Part shown: piece after piece, positions 31,499 through 43,739 of the stretch | Layout: each line of letters starts with the position of its first letter | Position numbering within the stretch: position 1 is the stretch's first letter | DNA from: Bimastos eiseni | Taxonomy: Eukaryota; Annelida; Clitellata; Crassiclitellata; Lumbricidae | Assembly: GCA_959347315.1 (NCBI GenBank) | Contig: OY365820.1 | Coordinates: 1,824,014-1,888,013 of the forward strand | DNA: 64,000 bases | Direction of reading: 5' to 3' | Notes under the pieces: generated by a model | What the model was told of the DNA's origin: nothing | What the model saw: the letters and a program-made list of their open reading frames with translations, nothing else | Databases searched by the model: none | Position numbers and translations under genes: made by a program

Positions 31499-32394
31499 AG
31501 CATGATATTAAAATTTGATATTTAACCCACCAGTAGAGGAGTGGCGACGTCATACACTTGAACTTTCCTAATGATTATGTTCATGATAGCGAGATGAAAA
31601 ACCGAACACGTAATAGGTTATGGTCACATGCTTTTATAGAACTATTCTAAAAGTGTGCTAAACGAACGCCCGAACCTAAAAGTTTTACATAGAAGTCATG
31701 CACGCTCACACATTGATATGATTTCACCTTTAAAATAATGCTTTGTAGAATTTTAAGTTTTGACTTAGTTTTATTGGCATTCTTAAATCGAGACTTCATG
31801 GGACGAAGCACATATTGTGGCAGGGCCACATATCGGTGACCCCTCAGCGTTACCGAACTGAGCAGAAGGGAAAATGAAGGAGGCGCACAAAAGGAAGACC
31901 AAGACGGAAGCTGTTGTATTTGATGATGACAGATGAATATCTGGAACGCTTAGATAAGAGTCACAACAGCGATAATTAAAAGTAGGCATCTACAATGGGG
32001 CACAGATATTCGTTCTTAATGTTTGTAATCATACCGCGTTGCTGTTACTTTGAACAGTATAAATTGTTACTACTGCCAGAGGCACGTGATAAGCTAACGT
32101 CTATCGGTCGCTTATATAGTAGATGTAGACGTCGTTTCATGGGTGTCTAAAATGGTACATTCAATTTAAGGAATTAGTTGTTAATCGATGGATGGATTCG
32201 TTAGTTTAACGATCACTTTTGACTGGCAGTAGTGGCAAATTAACGACACTGTGTGATAAGGAAGATCACTAACGCCTGAGTTCTTGCAGCGGTGGAGTTC
32301 TGTAATTAACCCAACTGTCAGAGGTGTGGCGACATAGTACAGTTCAACCTGTATAAGAGGCAGAGTTTAATGGGATGAATCTTTTATAACGCCA

Positions 32395-32497
32395 CACTGC
32401 CTGCAGTCCGACAGTGCCAGTCCCAACCTTGAATAAAGAAGGAGAGCGTCGCTTATGAACTATTACAAAATGTCGCTAAATTGCAACTAGCCAATCA
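32395..32497 (+). repeat. R1 repeat
   Basis: It contains GACAGTGCCAGTCCCAACC and AATGTCGCTAAATTGCAACT. About 60 bp upstream (GTATAAGAGGCAGAGTTTAA) also matches the copy at 31150, so some R1 copies carry a longer 5' part. Confidence 0.7.
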
Positions 32498-32694
32498 ACA
32501 ATATTCGAATCTGTTCCTTTTATTAAACACCCATCGTTTCCTATTTGTAGATAATATTGGTTGACGCTGTTTTAAAGGTGTCTTAAATACATGTACTTCG
32601 CCCATCAGTGAGTGGATTGGCGACGTCGTACATTTGAGCTTGCCTAAGAGGTTCATGATAGCGAAACGAGGACACAAGCACATAAAGTTGGATC

Positions 32695-32985
32695 CAGAGT
32701 TTAACGACATCTAATGACGATAAAGGCCGTTGCCGTCGACAGCAATTTGCTTGGTATAGTGCATGTAAAGCTGCAGAAGACTTGTGAGGCGCATTTATTA
32801 CATATACAGCAAGTAGGTAGCTGCAGCTTATCGACACTGTGTGATAACATAGACCATTATCGTCGTCCTCCTCCTTTATCCAACCTTGGGACTGGCACTA
32901 GCACAGTGCAACCAGCGGAGGAGTTTAACGACCGCTTTTGACAACAATGGCCGTTGCAGTCGACAGAAATTTGCATGGCATTATG
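32695..32985 (-). repeat. Two LINE-tail-like fragments flanking an R1 copy
   Basis: Fragments at 32695-32755 and 32921-32985 share GTTTAACGAC and GGCCGTTGC(C/A)GTCGACAG. A minus-strand R1 copy (32822-32922) sits between them. Confidence 0.6.
32822..32922 (-). repeat. R1 repeat
   Basis: In reverse orientation it contains ATCGACACTGTGTGATAAC, CGTCCTCCTCCTTTATCC and GGGACTGGCACTAGC. Confidence 0.7.
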
Positions 32986-33639
32986 CAGCACTTGCAAGCA
33001 GCGATTTGGGCTTATATAAAATTGTTAAAGACTATTTTAAAGGTATGTTGTGTAAAGCGAGCGCATCCAACTATTTATACGCAGTGACCACACACTCACA
33101 CATGATGATATCATCTCACTGTAAAAATAATAACTTAAGCAGTTTGAAGTTATTTATTAAAGCATTCGTTGTTCGAAACTTCATTGGGTAAAGCATATAA
33201 ATTGTAGCAGGGTCGTAAATAAGTGATATAGTTTAGACAATTTTAAATCATTCCCATACGTTGCTACATATCATCTGCTTCATAAATTACGACAGATCTG
33301 AGACCACACTAGCCCTCCAAGTAAAACAGTGCTTTGTTAGATCTCCCCTCCTCTGCCCTAGGCACCGTTGCTAGGCAGCCACACACGCGGACGTTAACAA
33401 GCTCAAGGTCACTTCATTCGCTCAGCCAATCCATCTGGCTGGGTCATTAGCGCTGGTGGCACCGCTCTTCAAATCCATGTCTGGCTAAATCAGAAACAGA
33501 CGGTGTTGTGACGCCGAACGAGTTTACGTCTCGGGACTCGAGGCTAGTGTCTGCTTCCAGGTGTGCTGTCGAAGTTGAGATGAGGCAGTTTACAATGGTT
33601 GGATTGGTCGCCTTGTAATGCCAGTAGTACAGGTTCGCT

Positions 33640-33680
33640 CCTCCTCCACTTCGTCCTCCTCCTCCTCCTCCTCCTCCTCC
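33640..33680. repeat. (CCT)n microsatellite
   Basis: CCTCCTCCTCC run. The preceding 300 bp (33300-33640) are GC-richer and include CCGTTGCTAGGCAGCC at about 33367, which resembles an RFX X-box. No gene start was identified. Confidence 0.6.
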
Positions 33681-33763
33681 TTAGCGGTTCTACTTTCGCA
33701 GTTTTTCAGCGTCATCAATTAACAAAAGCAGATGAATATTGAAGATAATGGTAACATATATAC

Positions 33764-33767
<4 letters not shown>

Positions 33768-33826
<59 letters not shown>
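33768..33826. repeat. (AAT)n microsatellite
   Basis: About 20 AAT units. Confidence 0.95.
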
Positions 33827-34029
33827 TGGAGGCCGACTTTCGACAACTACCGGTGACACCCGAGAGACAAACTTCCTTTTCCAGAACTTGTCGGCATTGA
33901 TCCAACGTTTCAATGCGGTGGCTTTTCAGAGCACTATGTCAAGATTACAATCCACTGACAAGCGGCGACCCAGATAGCCTGATGACAGATCCGTTGGCAA
34001 TGCCAATGATGAATAATACCATATGTGAC

Positions 34030-34040
34030 ATAATAATAGT

Positions 34041-34122
<82 letters not shown>

Positions 34123-34140
34123 TAATAATAATAATAACAA
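34030..34140. repeat. (AAT)n microsatellite
   Basis: About 30 AAT units followed by AAC-type drift. Confidence 0.95.
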
Positions 34141-34942
34141 TGATAACAACAACAACAGTGACAATAACAACAGAACAAAGCTTCCCTAACTTTTACCATG
34201 AGTTCTGTCAGCATAGGCCTACAGGGAAGCGTAGTAGTCGTGAAGACTCGTGACGATAGCGGGGTCAAGAGTAGCTGCAGAGAGAACGCATCTGATGAAA
34301 AAGGCTTGGTCGAAAAAGACGATTCTCAAACATCATGTTATAATTAATTTATATTACGCACTTCAAATAATTAATTATTTCACATAGTTCATATCTCATA
34401 AATAATAAATATGGACTAACAATAATAATTAACGGGGAGTAGATGCAGCATATTCCACTCCTTTAAAATGGTGTCAATCAATCTAATATAAAACGTGACA
34501 CGATTGATGCATAATAGATCGACAGCAAATCATTATGTTTCTGTTTTCAATCAATCAATCAATCAAATAATCAATCAAATAATAATAAATAAATCAGTCG
34601 GCAGTTCGGTAGATCAGTAGGTCGGTCGGTCGGTAGGTCAGTTTGGAGTAATTAAACAGAGATCAGGTTGCTGTTGTAAAATTTAGATATAAAATCTTCG
34701 TCTTATTCCCCAAGAAGGGTTGTCATGCAAGATGAGGCAAGAGTAGTTTCCAGAGACTCCGTGAATTGCCATTCATTATTGCCAATCGACGCCTTGCCCT
34801 TGCAGTCAATCAGGAAAGGCAATGAGCGCATAGCAAGGTGCAGCAGGGCAGCCAGTGGCAAGTGGTGGAAGGGTGTTCTAATATACTTTACCACATTCTA
34901 GACAATATAATATGGCGCTCTATTAGTGAATATGTACGTATA

Positions 34943-35075
34943 TGTGGATGTATGTGTGGATGTATGTGTGGATGTATGTGTGGACGCATGTGTGGATGTA
35001 TGTGTGGATGTATGTGTGGACGTATGTGTGGATGTATGTGTGGATGTATGTGTGGATATATGTGTGGATGTATCT
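34943..35075. repeat. 12-bp minisatellite (GTATGTGTGGAT)
   Basis: About 11 copies with C/T variants (GACGTATGTGTG). It yields CVDVCVDV-type frames that are not genes. GATT repeats follow at 35130-35180. Confidence 0.9.
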
Positions 35076-35134
35076 GTAATTATGCGTATTTGTTTGCGTG
35101 TACGTATGTACTTGTCTTGGTTTCAATAATAGCT

Positions 35135-35173
<39 letters not shown>

Positions 35174-35566
35174 CTGATTGATGTGTGTGTGTGTTTATTA
35201 TTTGTATGTGTGCATGTACTTGTTTGTAATTTCCGTCTCTCTGTTACTGTGTCTAACTTTATGCTTCAATAGATCTCTGTCTCTTAGAGTCTGTACGTCT
35301 TTTCATAACCGATTGTCTCACTGTCTGTCGCTCTACGTATCATCTCTTCCTGAGTATGTTTGCGTCTCGCTCATTCTCTCTCTGTGTGTCACTTTGTGTC
35401 TCGTTGCTTGTCTATGTGCGTCTCTACGTCTAATATATGTCCGAGTGACACTGTCCGTCACTCCACATGTCCGTCTGCGTCTTACAAAGTCTCACTCCCT
35501 CTCTACATGTAACGCTTTGTTGTTTTTCTTTCCTGATAGTATCTGTCAGTGTGTTCGCATCCGCTT

Positions 35567-35702
35567 CTCTCTGTCTGTCTGTCTGTCTGTCTGTCTCTGT
35601 CTCTCTGTCTGTCTGTCTCTCTCTGTCTGTCTCTCTCTGTCTCTCTCTGTCTGTCTCTCTCTGTCTGTCTCTCTCTCTGTCTTTCTGTCTCTCTCTCTCT
35701 CC
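35567..35702. repeat. (CTGT)n/(CT)n microsatellite
   Basis: CTGTCTGTCTGTCTCT runs. The surrounding 35220-35560 is a diverged form of the same repeat. Confidence 0.9.
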
Positions 35703-35789
35703 TATTTCCCATCAGCGTGCATACAGTTGAACATATGCACCCGTCGACATATCCGTTTATAGACTCGGTTGTCCATCAGTTCGTCTTGT

Positions 35790-36620
35790 TGGTTGTAAAC
35801 TTTGCAGCGGCCACAAATCTCAGCCAGGAAAATTTATTTACCACAGTAAAAGAGCGCTCAGAAACCTGTATTTACCACGAAAATACACCGTGGGTAGAAA
35901 AAAATCAACCGATTCAACCACATAGATTTCAGTCGTTTACGATTTAAACAAGCAGATATGTAAGTATGTTCTATAATGAACAATCTGCATATCCGCACCC
36001 TGGCTTACAATACATTTAAAAGTACAGTATTATGAAAAGAACGAACTTTCATGCGAGATCGTCTGCCTGCGGAATAACACGGTCATGCGGTCGTCTTTAT
36101 TGCAGGAAGGAAGCGATACAGCACGTGATCCGGGTTCTCCAGTATCGATTTAAATAGGCCCAGTGACAATTACATTTTATATCCGGAAAATATAATGACT
36201 TCGTGAAGATCTATATTCAAAATAATTTGCGTTTGAGGCTTTCATTTAAGTTCATTAAATATGATGACCACATTGTAGTCTGTCGATTTCTATTGAGCCC
36301 TTCGAGAGCTTTGCTGCTTTACAAAGGATACCAAAGGTCGTAGCCCTCCTCGCTCCGTTAAACGGCGGTCCCCTTTATCACCTTTGCCTGTTATTCTATA
36401 CGGTAGAACTTTGCCTTGTTGCTTGTCAGCCCCTCTTTATGAAGCGAGCTTCCATCTAGCTTCATGGAGCTCATTCCGACGCTTTCTATATTTTATAAAT
36501 TAGGTGAAAGGTCGCTTTTTTCCGACCCATGCTGTAGTTCGCTGTACAAGACGGGTAGAAAGCGAGAGGGCCATGATGCATTGGTTATTGGTGAGATATA
36601 TGTGCAGAAACTGGTGATGT
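35790..36620. other. Unassigned stretch
   Basis: No gene or repeat family recognised. Confidence 0.4.
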
Positions 36621-37071
36621 AGTGACTATCATTCTGACAGATGCGTTCTGCCGTTCATCTTACATTCCGGTGTTATTTCGGTTCTCCATCTTATCCCCCT
36701 TCTCTCTCTGTCTATCTCTCTGTCTGTCTCTCTGTCTGTCTGTCTCTGTCTTTCTTGTTCTTCTTCTTCCCCCTCCTCCTCCTCTTCCTCCTTTCTTGCT
36801 TATTATACTGACCCAGGTATCGACTCTCCAGAAGTCAATAATTCCCGATTGCAGACCGATTCAACAGCCACTTATGGGATCAGAGGGCCGAAGAATTCTT
36901 CAATGAGTAATTGGTAATACCCAGACCCAACGCTCCGTCAGATCAGACGGGTCAAAGCCGGCTCTTCCCGACATAACAGTCTCTCCCAACCTCTAATGCT
37001 CTCCTTATCTTCTGTTAACTGCACTACTTGTGCTAGACAACATTTAGCAGAGGAGCTTGAGAATTAACCTT

Positions 37072-37076
<5 letters not shown>

Positions 37077-37137
<61 letters not shown>
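37077..37137. repeat. (CAGA)n microsatellite
   Basis: About 15 CAGA units. Confidence 0.95.
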
Positions 37138-37309
37138 TACTGACGGACAGACATGATACAGTTCTGTATCATTATCATTTCAGTTTCATAAATATATGCT
37201 TACGAACGATGAAACAGTTACAAACAATTGTACACCTGTTTTAAGTAGACGGTGCAGCCTATAAATAAAAGCAGAAAATCGATTGCGCAACGAAATTAGA
37301 AGTGCTACG

Positions 37310-37756
37310 TACAAAGAAATAGAAACCTTCATGGGAAATATCCGGACTAAGAAAAGAACCGATAAGGTCGAAAAAGAGTCTTCATGAAAAAATACTGTAT
37401 ATGGCTACATGTATAAATTTTACATATGTATGTTTGTACATTGTATGTATATATATACATATATACAATATGTATGTTTATATATGTAGGAATAAAATGT
37501 AATAATCATTTATATGTTATGAAATATCTACAACAACCATATGTCGAATATTGCTGTCTCAGCAATCAGTCATGCAGAAATGAAATCAATAACAACACAA
37601 AAGGAAGTAAGAAAACAGAAAGACTAAAGAAAGAAAGACAACATACAGATAAAAGATTAAAACTATATACGAAATTGAACTGAAATGTAACAAATTTTAA
37701 AGACATCAACAGCCTGTGCTGCTATAAGATGTCGTTAAACTGTTGAATAATAATTG
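37310..37756 (+). mobile_element. Truncated LINE 3' end
   Basis: This segment contains AATCAATAACAACACA, an AAAGAAAGAC-like tract, ATTAAAACTATATACGAAAT and the terminal GATGTCGTTAAACTGTTGAA, all shared with the LINE tail at 19816-20050 in opposite orientation. The upstream part also matches 41985-42190 (AAGAAAAGAACCGATA). Confidence 0.7.
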
Positions 37757-37797
37757 CGCATCAGCCTAACGAACATCGAAAAGCAGACCTTACTCTT

Positions 37798-37885
37798 CCA
37801 CTGCTAGCACTAAAGCAGTGCCAGTTCCAAGCATGGATACAGAAGGAGGGCGACTCAGAATATATTGTTATCACACAATGTCGCA
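37798..37885 (+). repeat. R1 repeat
   Basis: It contains AGCAGTGCCAGTTCCAAGC, GAAGGAGGGCGACTC and ATCACACAATGTCGC. Confidence 0.65.
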
Positions 37886-38029
37886 AAGACAAGGCAGCAG
37901 CTGTACCGTGTCACATAAAATGTAAGACAACGGCTCAAGGATTATTTAGACACCTCTTTAAAGCACAGTATTCTGCGTATAAGTACCAAAAGCCGATCAT
38001 TTAAAACAACTCGATCAGCATATATCAGC

Positions 38030-38131
38030 AGTAGTTGCAGTCTAACGACACTAGGTTGTAACAAAGATCATTAGTGACGCCCTCATCCTTTATCCAGGCT
38101 TGGGACTGGCAATGTCAGGGAGCAAACAGTG
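38030..38131 (-). repeat. R1 repeat
   Basis: It contains TTGCAGTCTAACGACACTAGG, GATCATTAGTGACGCCCTC and CAGGCTTGGGACTGGCA. Confidence 0.7.
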
Positions 38132-38204
38132 AAGGAGCTAAAAATTGGTGTATCCGCAGACACATGAAATAAGTTGGGCGAACTAACTCCGTTACTTTTC
38201 GACA

Positions 38205-38292
38205 GTGTTCCCACTATCCATGGTAGCGCCAGTCTCAAGTCTGGATGAAGAAGGAGGGTCGTCATGGCTGTGTTGTTGAACTGCAACTACCA
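38205..38292 (+). repeat. R1 repeat
   Basis: It contains GTAGCGCCAGTCTCAAGTC and GAAGGAGGGTCGTCATGG, ending GTTGAACTGCAACTACC. It directly precedes the (AT/AC)n tract at 38317. Confidence 0.65.
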
Positions 38293-38316
38293 CCGCCACC
38301 AAAAGCGTGATGTCAC

Positions 38317-38567
38317 ATATATATATATATATATACATACATATATATACATATATATATATACACATATATGAATATATATATATACATATATATATAC
38401 ACATATATACATATACATATACATATATATATATGTATATATATATGCATATACATATATACATATACATATATATATGTATATATATATAAACATATAT
38501 ATATACATATATATATGTATATGTATATGTATATAAATATATATATGTATATATATATATATATAGT
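38317..38567. repeat. (AT)n/(ATAC)n microsatellite
   Basis: ATATATACATATAC-type sequence, self-complementary over 250 bp. Confidence 0.95.
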
Positions 38568-39089
38568 GCTCAATCGGAAGTATACTCGTGCTGCTCCAAT
38601 GTGTATGTGTATGCCTGCCTCTCTCTGTCTGTCTGTCCATTTGTCAGCCTGCCCGACATATATAGCAGGTTTGTTTGGCTATAAATGCGTCTATCTGTCT
38701 GTCTTCTTGTCTATATGTTCGCTGTCATCTCATTCAATGCTTCTCTGCCTGTGTTTGTATCCCTGTGCCTGTCTTTGTTTGTATCTCTGTGTCTGTCTGC
38801 ATGTTATCTCTCGGTCAATCTGTCTGTCAGTCTGTCTGTTTGTCTCTGTCTCCCTCTGAATGACTCCTTAAGAAAACACTTTTCTTTCTGCTTCCCCAGT
38901 ATACGTGTTTGTGCTGGCGTGGTTTACATGAAACCGTCGTCTCTAAACTGTTTTCCTTGTCTGTGATACAGACGAAGAAGTGAAATACTTCGATATAGAC
39001 GCGTGGCTGACTGTTTGTGTGCTGCCTGGTTTGACTGTGTAGGACGAATGGAAATTATTTTAACCGTTCTTATGAAAAGGCACAGTAGT

Positions 39090-39350
39090 AGTAGTAGGGG
39101 GGAAAGTAGTGGGATGTAGTAGTAGTAGTAGTAGTAGGAGTAGTAGTAGTAGTAGTTGATGGAGTTGGGGAAAGTTGTAGTAATAACAGTAGTAGTAGTG
39201 GTCGTACTAGTAGCAGTAGGTGGAGCAGGAGAAGTTGTGGTAGCAGTTGTGGTGGAAGAGCGGAAGGTGGAGTAGGTTGAGTAGTGGTAGTAGTAGTACT
39301 AGTAGTAGTAGTAGTTGTTGTAGTAGTAGTAGTAGTAGTAGTAGTAATAG
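39090..39350. repeat. (AGT)n trinucleotide repeat
   Basis: AGTAGTAGT with GGTGG and GGAGA variants. Confidence 0.9.
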
Positions 39351-39536
39351 GGGAAGTGGGGGAAGTAGCAGTAGCAGTGGTTTCAGTTTGACGAAACCAC
39401 GTGATAACGCATATCATCAATGTCACTGAGCGTTGACAATTATGGCAATGCTGGATTCTGGATACGTGAATGATTTTTGTCGCTTTTGATGTCAATTATA
39501 GCGTGAGTATTAGACTTAAAGAGGTGTGTAATTAAT

Positions 39537-39740
39537 TTGAACAGTTTTGATGACCTGCTTCGCACAATCATAGATGAAAATGGCTTATGCGAAGCTGAAT
39601 TTTTTCAGGATTGCTCCAGAAATATTTTGAATACATTGATAAAAGTCCTCGAAAATTCTTTGGGCTCCCCATTAGAAATCTTAAAGATGGCGTACGAAAT
39701 AACCGTCATTCTTCATTTGACCCAATGTTATTCGACCTAA
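39537..39740 (+). other. Unidentified open frame, possible exon
   Basis: It reads FDDLLRTIIDENGLCEAEFF then QDCSRNILNTLIKVLENSLG and SPLEILKMAYEITVILHL. The composition is protein-like and free of repeats, and an AACAG acceptor-like site stands at its start. I do not recognise a family. The frame ends just inside the duplication C1. Confidence 0.25.
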
Positions 39741-40196
39741 CACATCCCGTATTTCTAAACGAGGTGAGAGTCTTGAATGAGAAGCGGCGATAGTTGTTGC
39801 AGTTTAACGACACCGTGTGATAACAAAGACCATTTATGTCAGTCACCCTCCTCCTTTATTCAGGCTCGGGCCTGGCACTACTGGGCTTCAAGAAGTAGAG
39901 ATATTGAATTAGCAGTCGTAAATAGGCTCAGGAGGACCATGCAGTGCAGATGAAAAACCGTTATTTCTGCTTGAAGTTATAAGGCTAGATGTTCCCTTAA
40001 AACGGGTGTACAATTTTTTCTAGTTCTTCGTCGTCTAGCATGTATCCGCCTGCCTGCCTATCTGTCCGTCCGCCCGTCTATGTCTTTATGAGCGCGCCTG
40101 TGCTTGTTTGTAGGTTCCTCTAAGTCTAATAATCTCTTTGCTCTGCTTTAATATGTCTGTCTGTCTGTCCGTTTTAATATCAACACTACCTATCTA

Positions 40197-40227
<31 letters not shown>

Positions 40228-40650
40228 GCCTTACTGCACGTCTGTTTCTATGTCTGTCCTTGTGCATGTCTGCTTTCCAGAAGCGTCCGTCTGTCCGTTT
40301 ATTTGTCATCCTGGCTGTCCGTCTATCTACGTCTAAAAGTCTCTTCGCTTCACTTTGTCTTCTCTGGGGTATGGCTTAGCCATCCCAGATGCGCAACGTA
40401 TTCCTATCCAAATCGACGCCCATTTGTTTAATTTCTTATTTTCCTTTGTTTACAAACGAATGTAGATGTAGACATAAGGGCGGATCCAAGGCCTAAGACA
40501 TTGCGGGGTCGGAAGGTCCCACCTTGATCTAGAAGGGGGGAATTTATCGTTGATTAAGACAGAGATTGTGATAGGTGCTGCTCTGTAAAATTGCAAATGT
40601 ACGATGTTTTATATGACGTCAGCGGCTGTTGTTGCCATGAGATGTCAATA
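39720..40650. repeat. Segmental duplication C1
   Basis: It matches 43740-45070 in order. It starts GACCCAATGTT, includes GTCTTGAATGAGAAGCGGCG, an R1 copy, TAGCATGTATC(C/T)GCCTGCC, AAAAGTCTCTTC, CCTTGATCTAGAAG and AATGTACGATGTTTTATATG. Confidence 0.75.
39793..39895 (-). repeat. R1 repeat
   Basis: It contains TTGCAGTTTAACGACACCG and CACCCTCCTCCTTTATTC. It is part of the 39.7/43.7-kb duplication and therefore present in both copies. Confidence 0.7.
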
Positions 40651-40710
40651 ACCTGATGTCTAAGCAAAAACAAACAAATTTGCGCCCATTTTAAGTTGAC
40701 TTTTAATCGC

Positions 40711-40806
40711 ACCACTGTTTGCATCCTGGCAGTGCCAGTCCCAAGACTAAAAAAAAGAAATGGGCGACCCTAAAGATCCTTGTTATCTCTCAGTATCGTT
40801 CAAATG
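40711..40806 (+). repeat. R1 repeat, diverged
   Basis: GGCAGTGCCAGTCCCAAGAC is well preserved. The core and end are eroded (CAGTATCGTTCAAATG). Confidence 0.6.
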
Positions 40807-40835
40807 AAACTGCATCAACTTTCCTCACAGCCCTA

Positions 40836-40911
40836 ACTCGCCAGGAAATGAATCTTGAACTCATCGGGCACCTGCTAAAAAGCGCTCTCAACTCCAGCCT
40901 AGACAAAAAGG
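40836..40911 (+). other. Possible small exon
   Basis: Between a CCTCACAG acceptor-like site and a GTAGAT donor-like site the frame reads TRQEMNLELIGHLLKSALNS then SLDKK. It is only suggestive, with no family recognised. Confidence 0.2.
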
Positions 40912-40997
40912 TAGATCTTCAAATGACCGTAAAAAGATACCACTAAACACGATTTAGGGAACAGACGCAGCTCCTGAGAAAGGCCGTTCATATTTTC

Positions 40998-41063
40998 AGG
41001 TGGGGCCAGTCCGAAGGTCGGATGAAAGAGGAGGGCTTGCTAATCGTATTCGTTAAGACACGC
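40998..41063 (+). repeat. R1 repeat, truncated
   Basis: It contains GGGGCCAGTCCGAAGGTCGG and AAAGAGGAGGGCTTGCTAAT. Confidence 0.55.
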
Positions 41064-41085
41064 TAAATTCCAAATAGTAATGGTA

Positions 41086-41167
41086 GTTTCAGCTTAACGA
41101 CTCTTTTTGACAACAAAGATCGTCAGCGTCACTCCGTTCCTTCGTCCAGGCTTGGGCCTGCATGGGT
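41086..41167 (-). repeat. R1 repeat
   Basis: It contains TTTCAGCTTAACGACTC, GACAACAAAGATCGTCAGCG and CCAGGCTTGGGCCTG. It is inverted relative to the copy ending 23 bp earlier. Confidence 0.6.
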
Positions 41168-41280
41168 TGAATTTTAAATAAACATTAATGGTCATAGAGG
41201 GAGGCGTCGAATTCAACGGTCCTGGCAGTAAGATGTCGCTAAAAGCAGCATTAATTGGTGCAATTGATTTTCTGTGTTTA

Positions 41281-41322
41281 AACACCTTTGAATTTTATTT
41301 TGCCAAGACTATAAATAACACG
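41281..41322 (-). repeat. R4 motif unit
   Basis: On the minus strand TTTATA precedes AAAGGTGTTTAA by 26 bp. Confidence 0.5.
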
Positions 41323-41400
41323 TGCACCACTTGCAGGCGAGACTAACCTAATAAAGCAATATTTATAAAGGTGTCTAAACGAACAAAAACTGCACCTAAC

Positions 41401-41652
41401 TTAATCGATTTTGATCTAGTTTCCGTATTTCACTTCTCCATTTCTTGCACTCTAACAGTGACAGTCCAAAACCTAGGCAATGAAGGAAGGTGATGCTGTT
41501 AATCCTTTACAGCAATTAACCCAATTTAATCGATTTTGATCTAGTTTCCGTCTTTTATTTCTCCATATCTTACACTCCGACAGTGCCAGTCCAAAGCCTG
41601 GGCCATGGAGGAGGGCGATACTGTTCATCCTTTACAGCAACTAACCTAACTT
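41401..41652 (+). repeat. Tandem pair of R1-containing units (about 126 bp each)
   Basis: Two direct repeats (41401-41526 and 41527-41652) share AATCGATTTTGATCTAGTTT and R1 5' blocks (CAGTGACAGTCCAAAACC and CAGTGCCAGTCCAAAGCC). Both end CCTTTACAGCAA(T/C)TAACC in place of the GTCGTTAAACTG end. This is a local tandem duplication after R1 insertion. Confidence 0.75.
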
Positions 41653-41984
41653 AATCGTTGTTGATTTAGGTTCAGCCCTTCAAGGTTAGAGAACACTGAC
41701 AGCCATAAGGATATGTACTGAATCTTCGAATTTCATTAGGCTCAGTTTAGACACCTTTATATCAGTCACTAAGAAAATATATATCAATGATCAATTCACG
41801 CCTTAAAATGGTTGGCATAATTTTGGCTGCACATTGTTGAATATTGTGTGTATTATAAATGATGGCCTATGAATATGAAATTTTTGGCTTTCAAATATGA
41901 TATAGATAGTTTGACGTTAATGTTATGAAATTGCTTTTGTGCTTTGTAAACAAGATAGAGAAAAACCTTAATGATTAAAATATA

Positions 41985-42570
41985 TGAAATAAGAAAAGAA
42001 CCGATACGGTCAAAAAAGGGCCTGAAAATAAAAGAAAACATGGCCAACTAACTAACTAACCAACTAACTACCTCTGCATATATATATATATATGCGTACA
42101 TGTATATAAATGTAAATTAAATGATGATATATATGTTATGAAAAGACAATTATAGGACTCATTTGTTAAATATTACCGTGTGAACAAGTGTCAGAAACGC
42201 AATCAATAACCAGACAAATGAAAGAAAGACAAGAGAAAGAAAGACAAAAGAAAGAAAGACAAAAGAAAGAAAGACAAATGAAATAAAAATAAGAGAAAGA
42301 AAGACAAGGGAAAGAAAGACAAGAGAAAGAAAGACAAAAGAAATAAAACCACGAGAAAGAAAGACAAAAGAAATAAAAAAACAAGAGAAAGAAAGACAAA
42401 AGTAAGAAAGACAAAAGAAATAAAAACAAGAGAAAGAAAGACAAAAGAAAGAAAGACAAGAGAAATAGAACGTATATTAACTATATATGACATTGAACTA
42501 ATACGTAAATAGCGTTGAAGACGTCAACCGCCTGTGATGCTATAGGATGTCGTTAAACTCTGGTATAATA
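41985..42570 (+). mobile_element. Truncated LINE 3' end with expanded 15-bp tract
   Basis: This is related to 37310-37756. The internal AGAAAGAAAGACAAA unit is amplified to about 16 copies (42215-42470), which creates long minus-strand open frames rich in Leu, Ser and Phe that are not genes. The end reads GATGTCGTTAAACTCTGG. Confidence 0.7.
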
Positions 42571-42918
42571 ACAAGGAATTGATACTTGTAAGCTCTGATA
42601 CGGAGTAAGACAACGCCTGATGTAATGTCGGAACCCAAGCAACAAAATAAAATGCTGCTCAGTTTAAACACCTTTATATCGATCGTAACAGAACACTTAG
42701 TCAACGATGATGATGAACTCCACTGTCTGCGCTATAGGAGGTCCTAAGGCCTTGGAAATTCCATTTCCCTCATCTTGCAATGGCAGGGACAATGGCTGGA
42801 TAGCAAGCTACCCAAAGAGAACGGAATATAAGAACCAAAATTAAATACGAAAATAAAGTAAATATTAACGGATTACTTATTTTGCACATATGTTCTTCAT
42901 ATCGTCAAGGCATATTAT

Positions 42919-43110
42919 TATAATTAATATTATTATAATCAATATTATTATAATTAATATTATTATAATCAATATTATTATAATTAATTTTATTATCATT
43001 AATATTATTATAATTTAAATTATTATAAGCAATATTATTATAATTAATATTATTATAATCAATATTATTATAACTAATATTATAATTAACATTATTATAA
43101 TTAATATTTT
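42919..43110. repeat. 15-bp minisatellite
   Basis: AATATTATTATAATC and AATATTATTATAATT units alternate, about 12 copies. Confidence 0.9.
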
Positions 43111-43196
43111 TTTCATTATTAATGATCGGATTGTTTTTAGTGTGTCTATTCTTTATGCGTGTTTGTTTGCAGGATTCAATGAATCAGTGGAAATTG

Positions 43197-43282
43197 ATAT
43201 AGCGCCTCTTCAGGAAATCTACTCAGAGGCGCACCCTGTCCAACCAAGTAAGACAGATTTCAGAGTGGAATAAAATGGAAAA
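43197..43282 (+). repeat. SINE tail/body with GCGCCTCT hairpin
   Basis: GCGCCTCT and AGAGGCGC flank TCAGGAAATCTACTC, an 8-bp perfect stem. AAGACAGATTTCAGAGTGGA follows. Confidence 0.55.
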
Positions 43283-43594
43283 GTAGTTCTTGGTAACTAT
43301 GTATGTATGTATGTATGTGTGGATTATGATCACGTGTATGAGCACGTGATCATTTATCTAGCGCTAGTTCTCGATGATCATATAATACTGACCGGTTGCG
43401 GTTGTTCCCATCTCCCAATGAACTCATCCCTTGCTTTCGACAGCAACTCCTTAACTGCATAAACAACATCAATTGCAATTACATTACTAGCGTAATCGTC
43501 AACTGCACATTCATTTAAAGTGCGCCTTCATCACTGCATGAGAACATAAAAACCTAAGCAGAAAACGTCCATATATAATTGAAAAATATAACAC

Positions 43595-43598
43595 ACAC

Positions 43599-43629
<31 letters not shown>

Positions 43630-43735
43630 CGTGTGTGTATGTGTATGTGTGTGTATGTGTGTGTGTGTGTATTCACCGATATATATATATATATAAATAT
43701 ATATTTATATAATATTATATATATATATATATTTC
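43595..43735. repeat. (AT)n/(GT)n microsatellite
   Basis: TATATATA, GTGTGTGT and TATATAAATATATA runs. It marks the left edge of duplication C2. Confidence 0.9.
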
Positions 43736-43739
43736 ATTA

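Noticed and set aside
34703..34894. Minus-strand frame with GKASIGNNEWQFTESLETTL
   Set aside because: It is protein-like, but no family, splice context or neighbour supports a gene.
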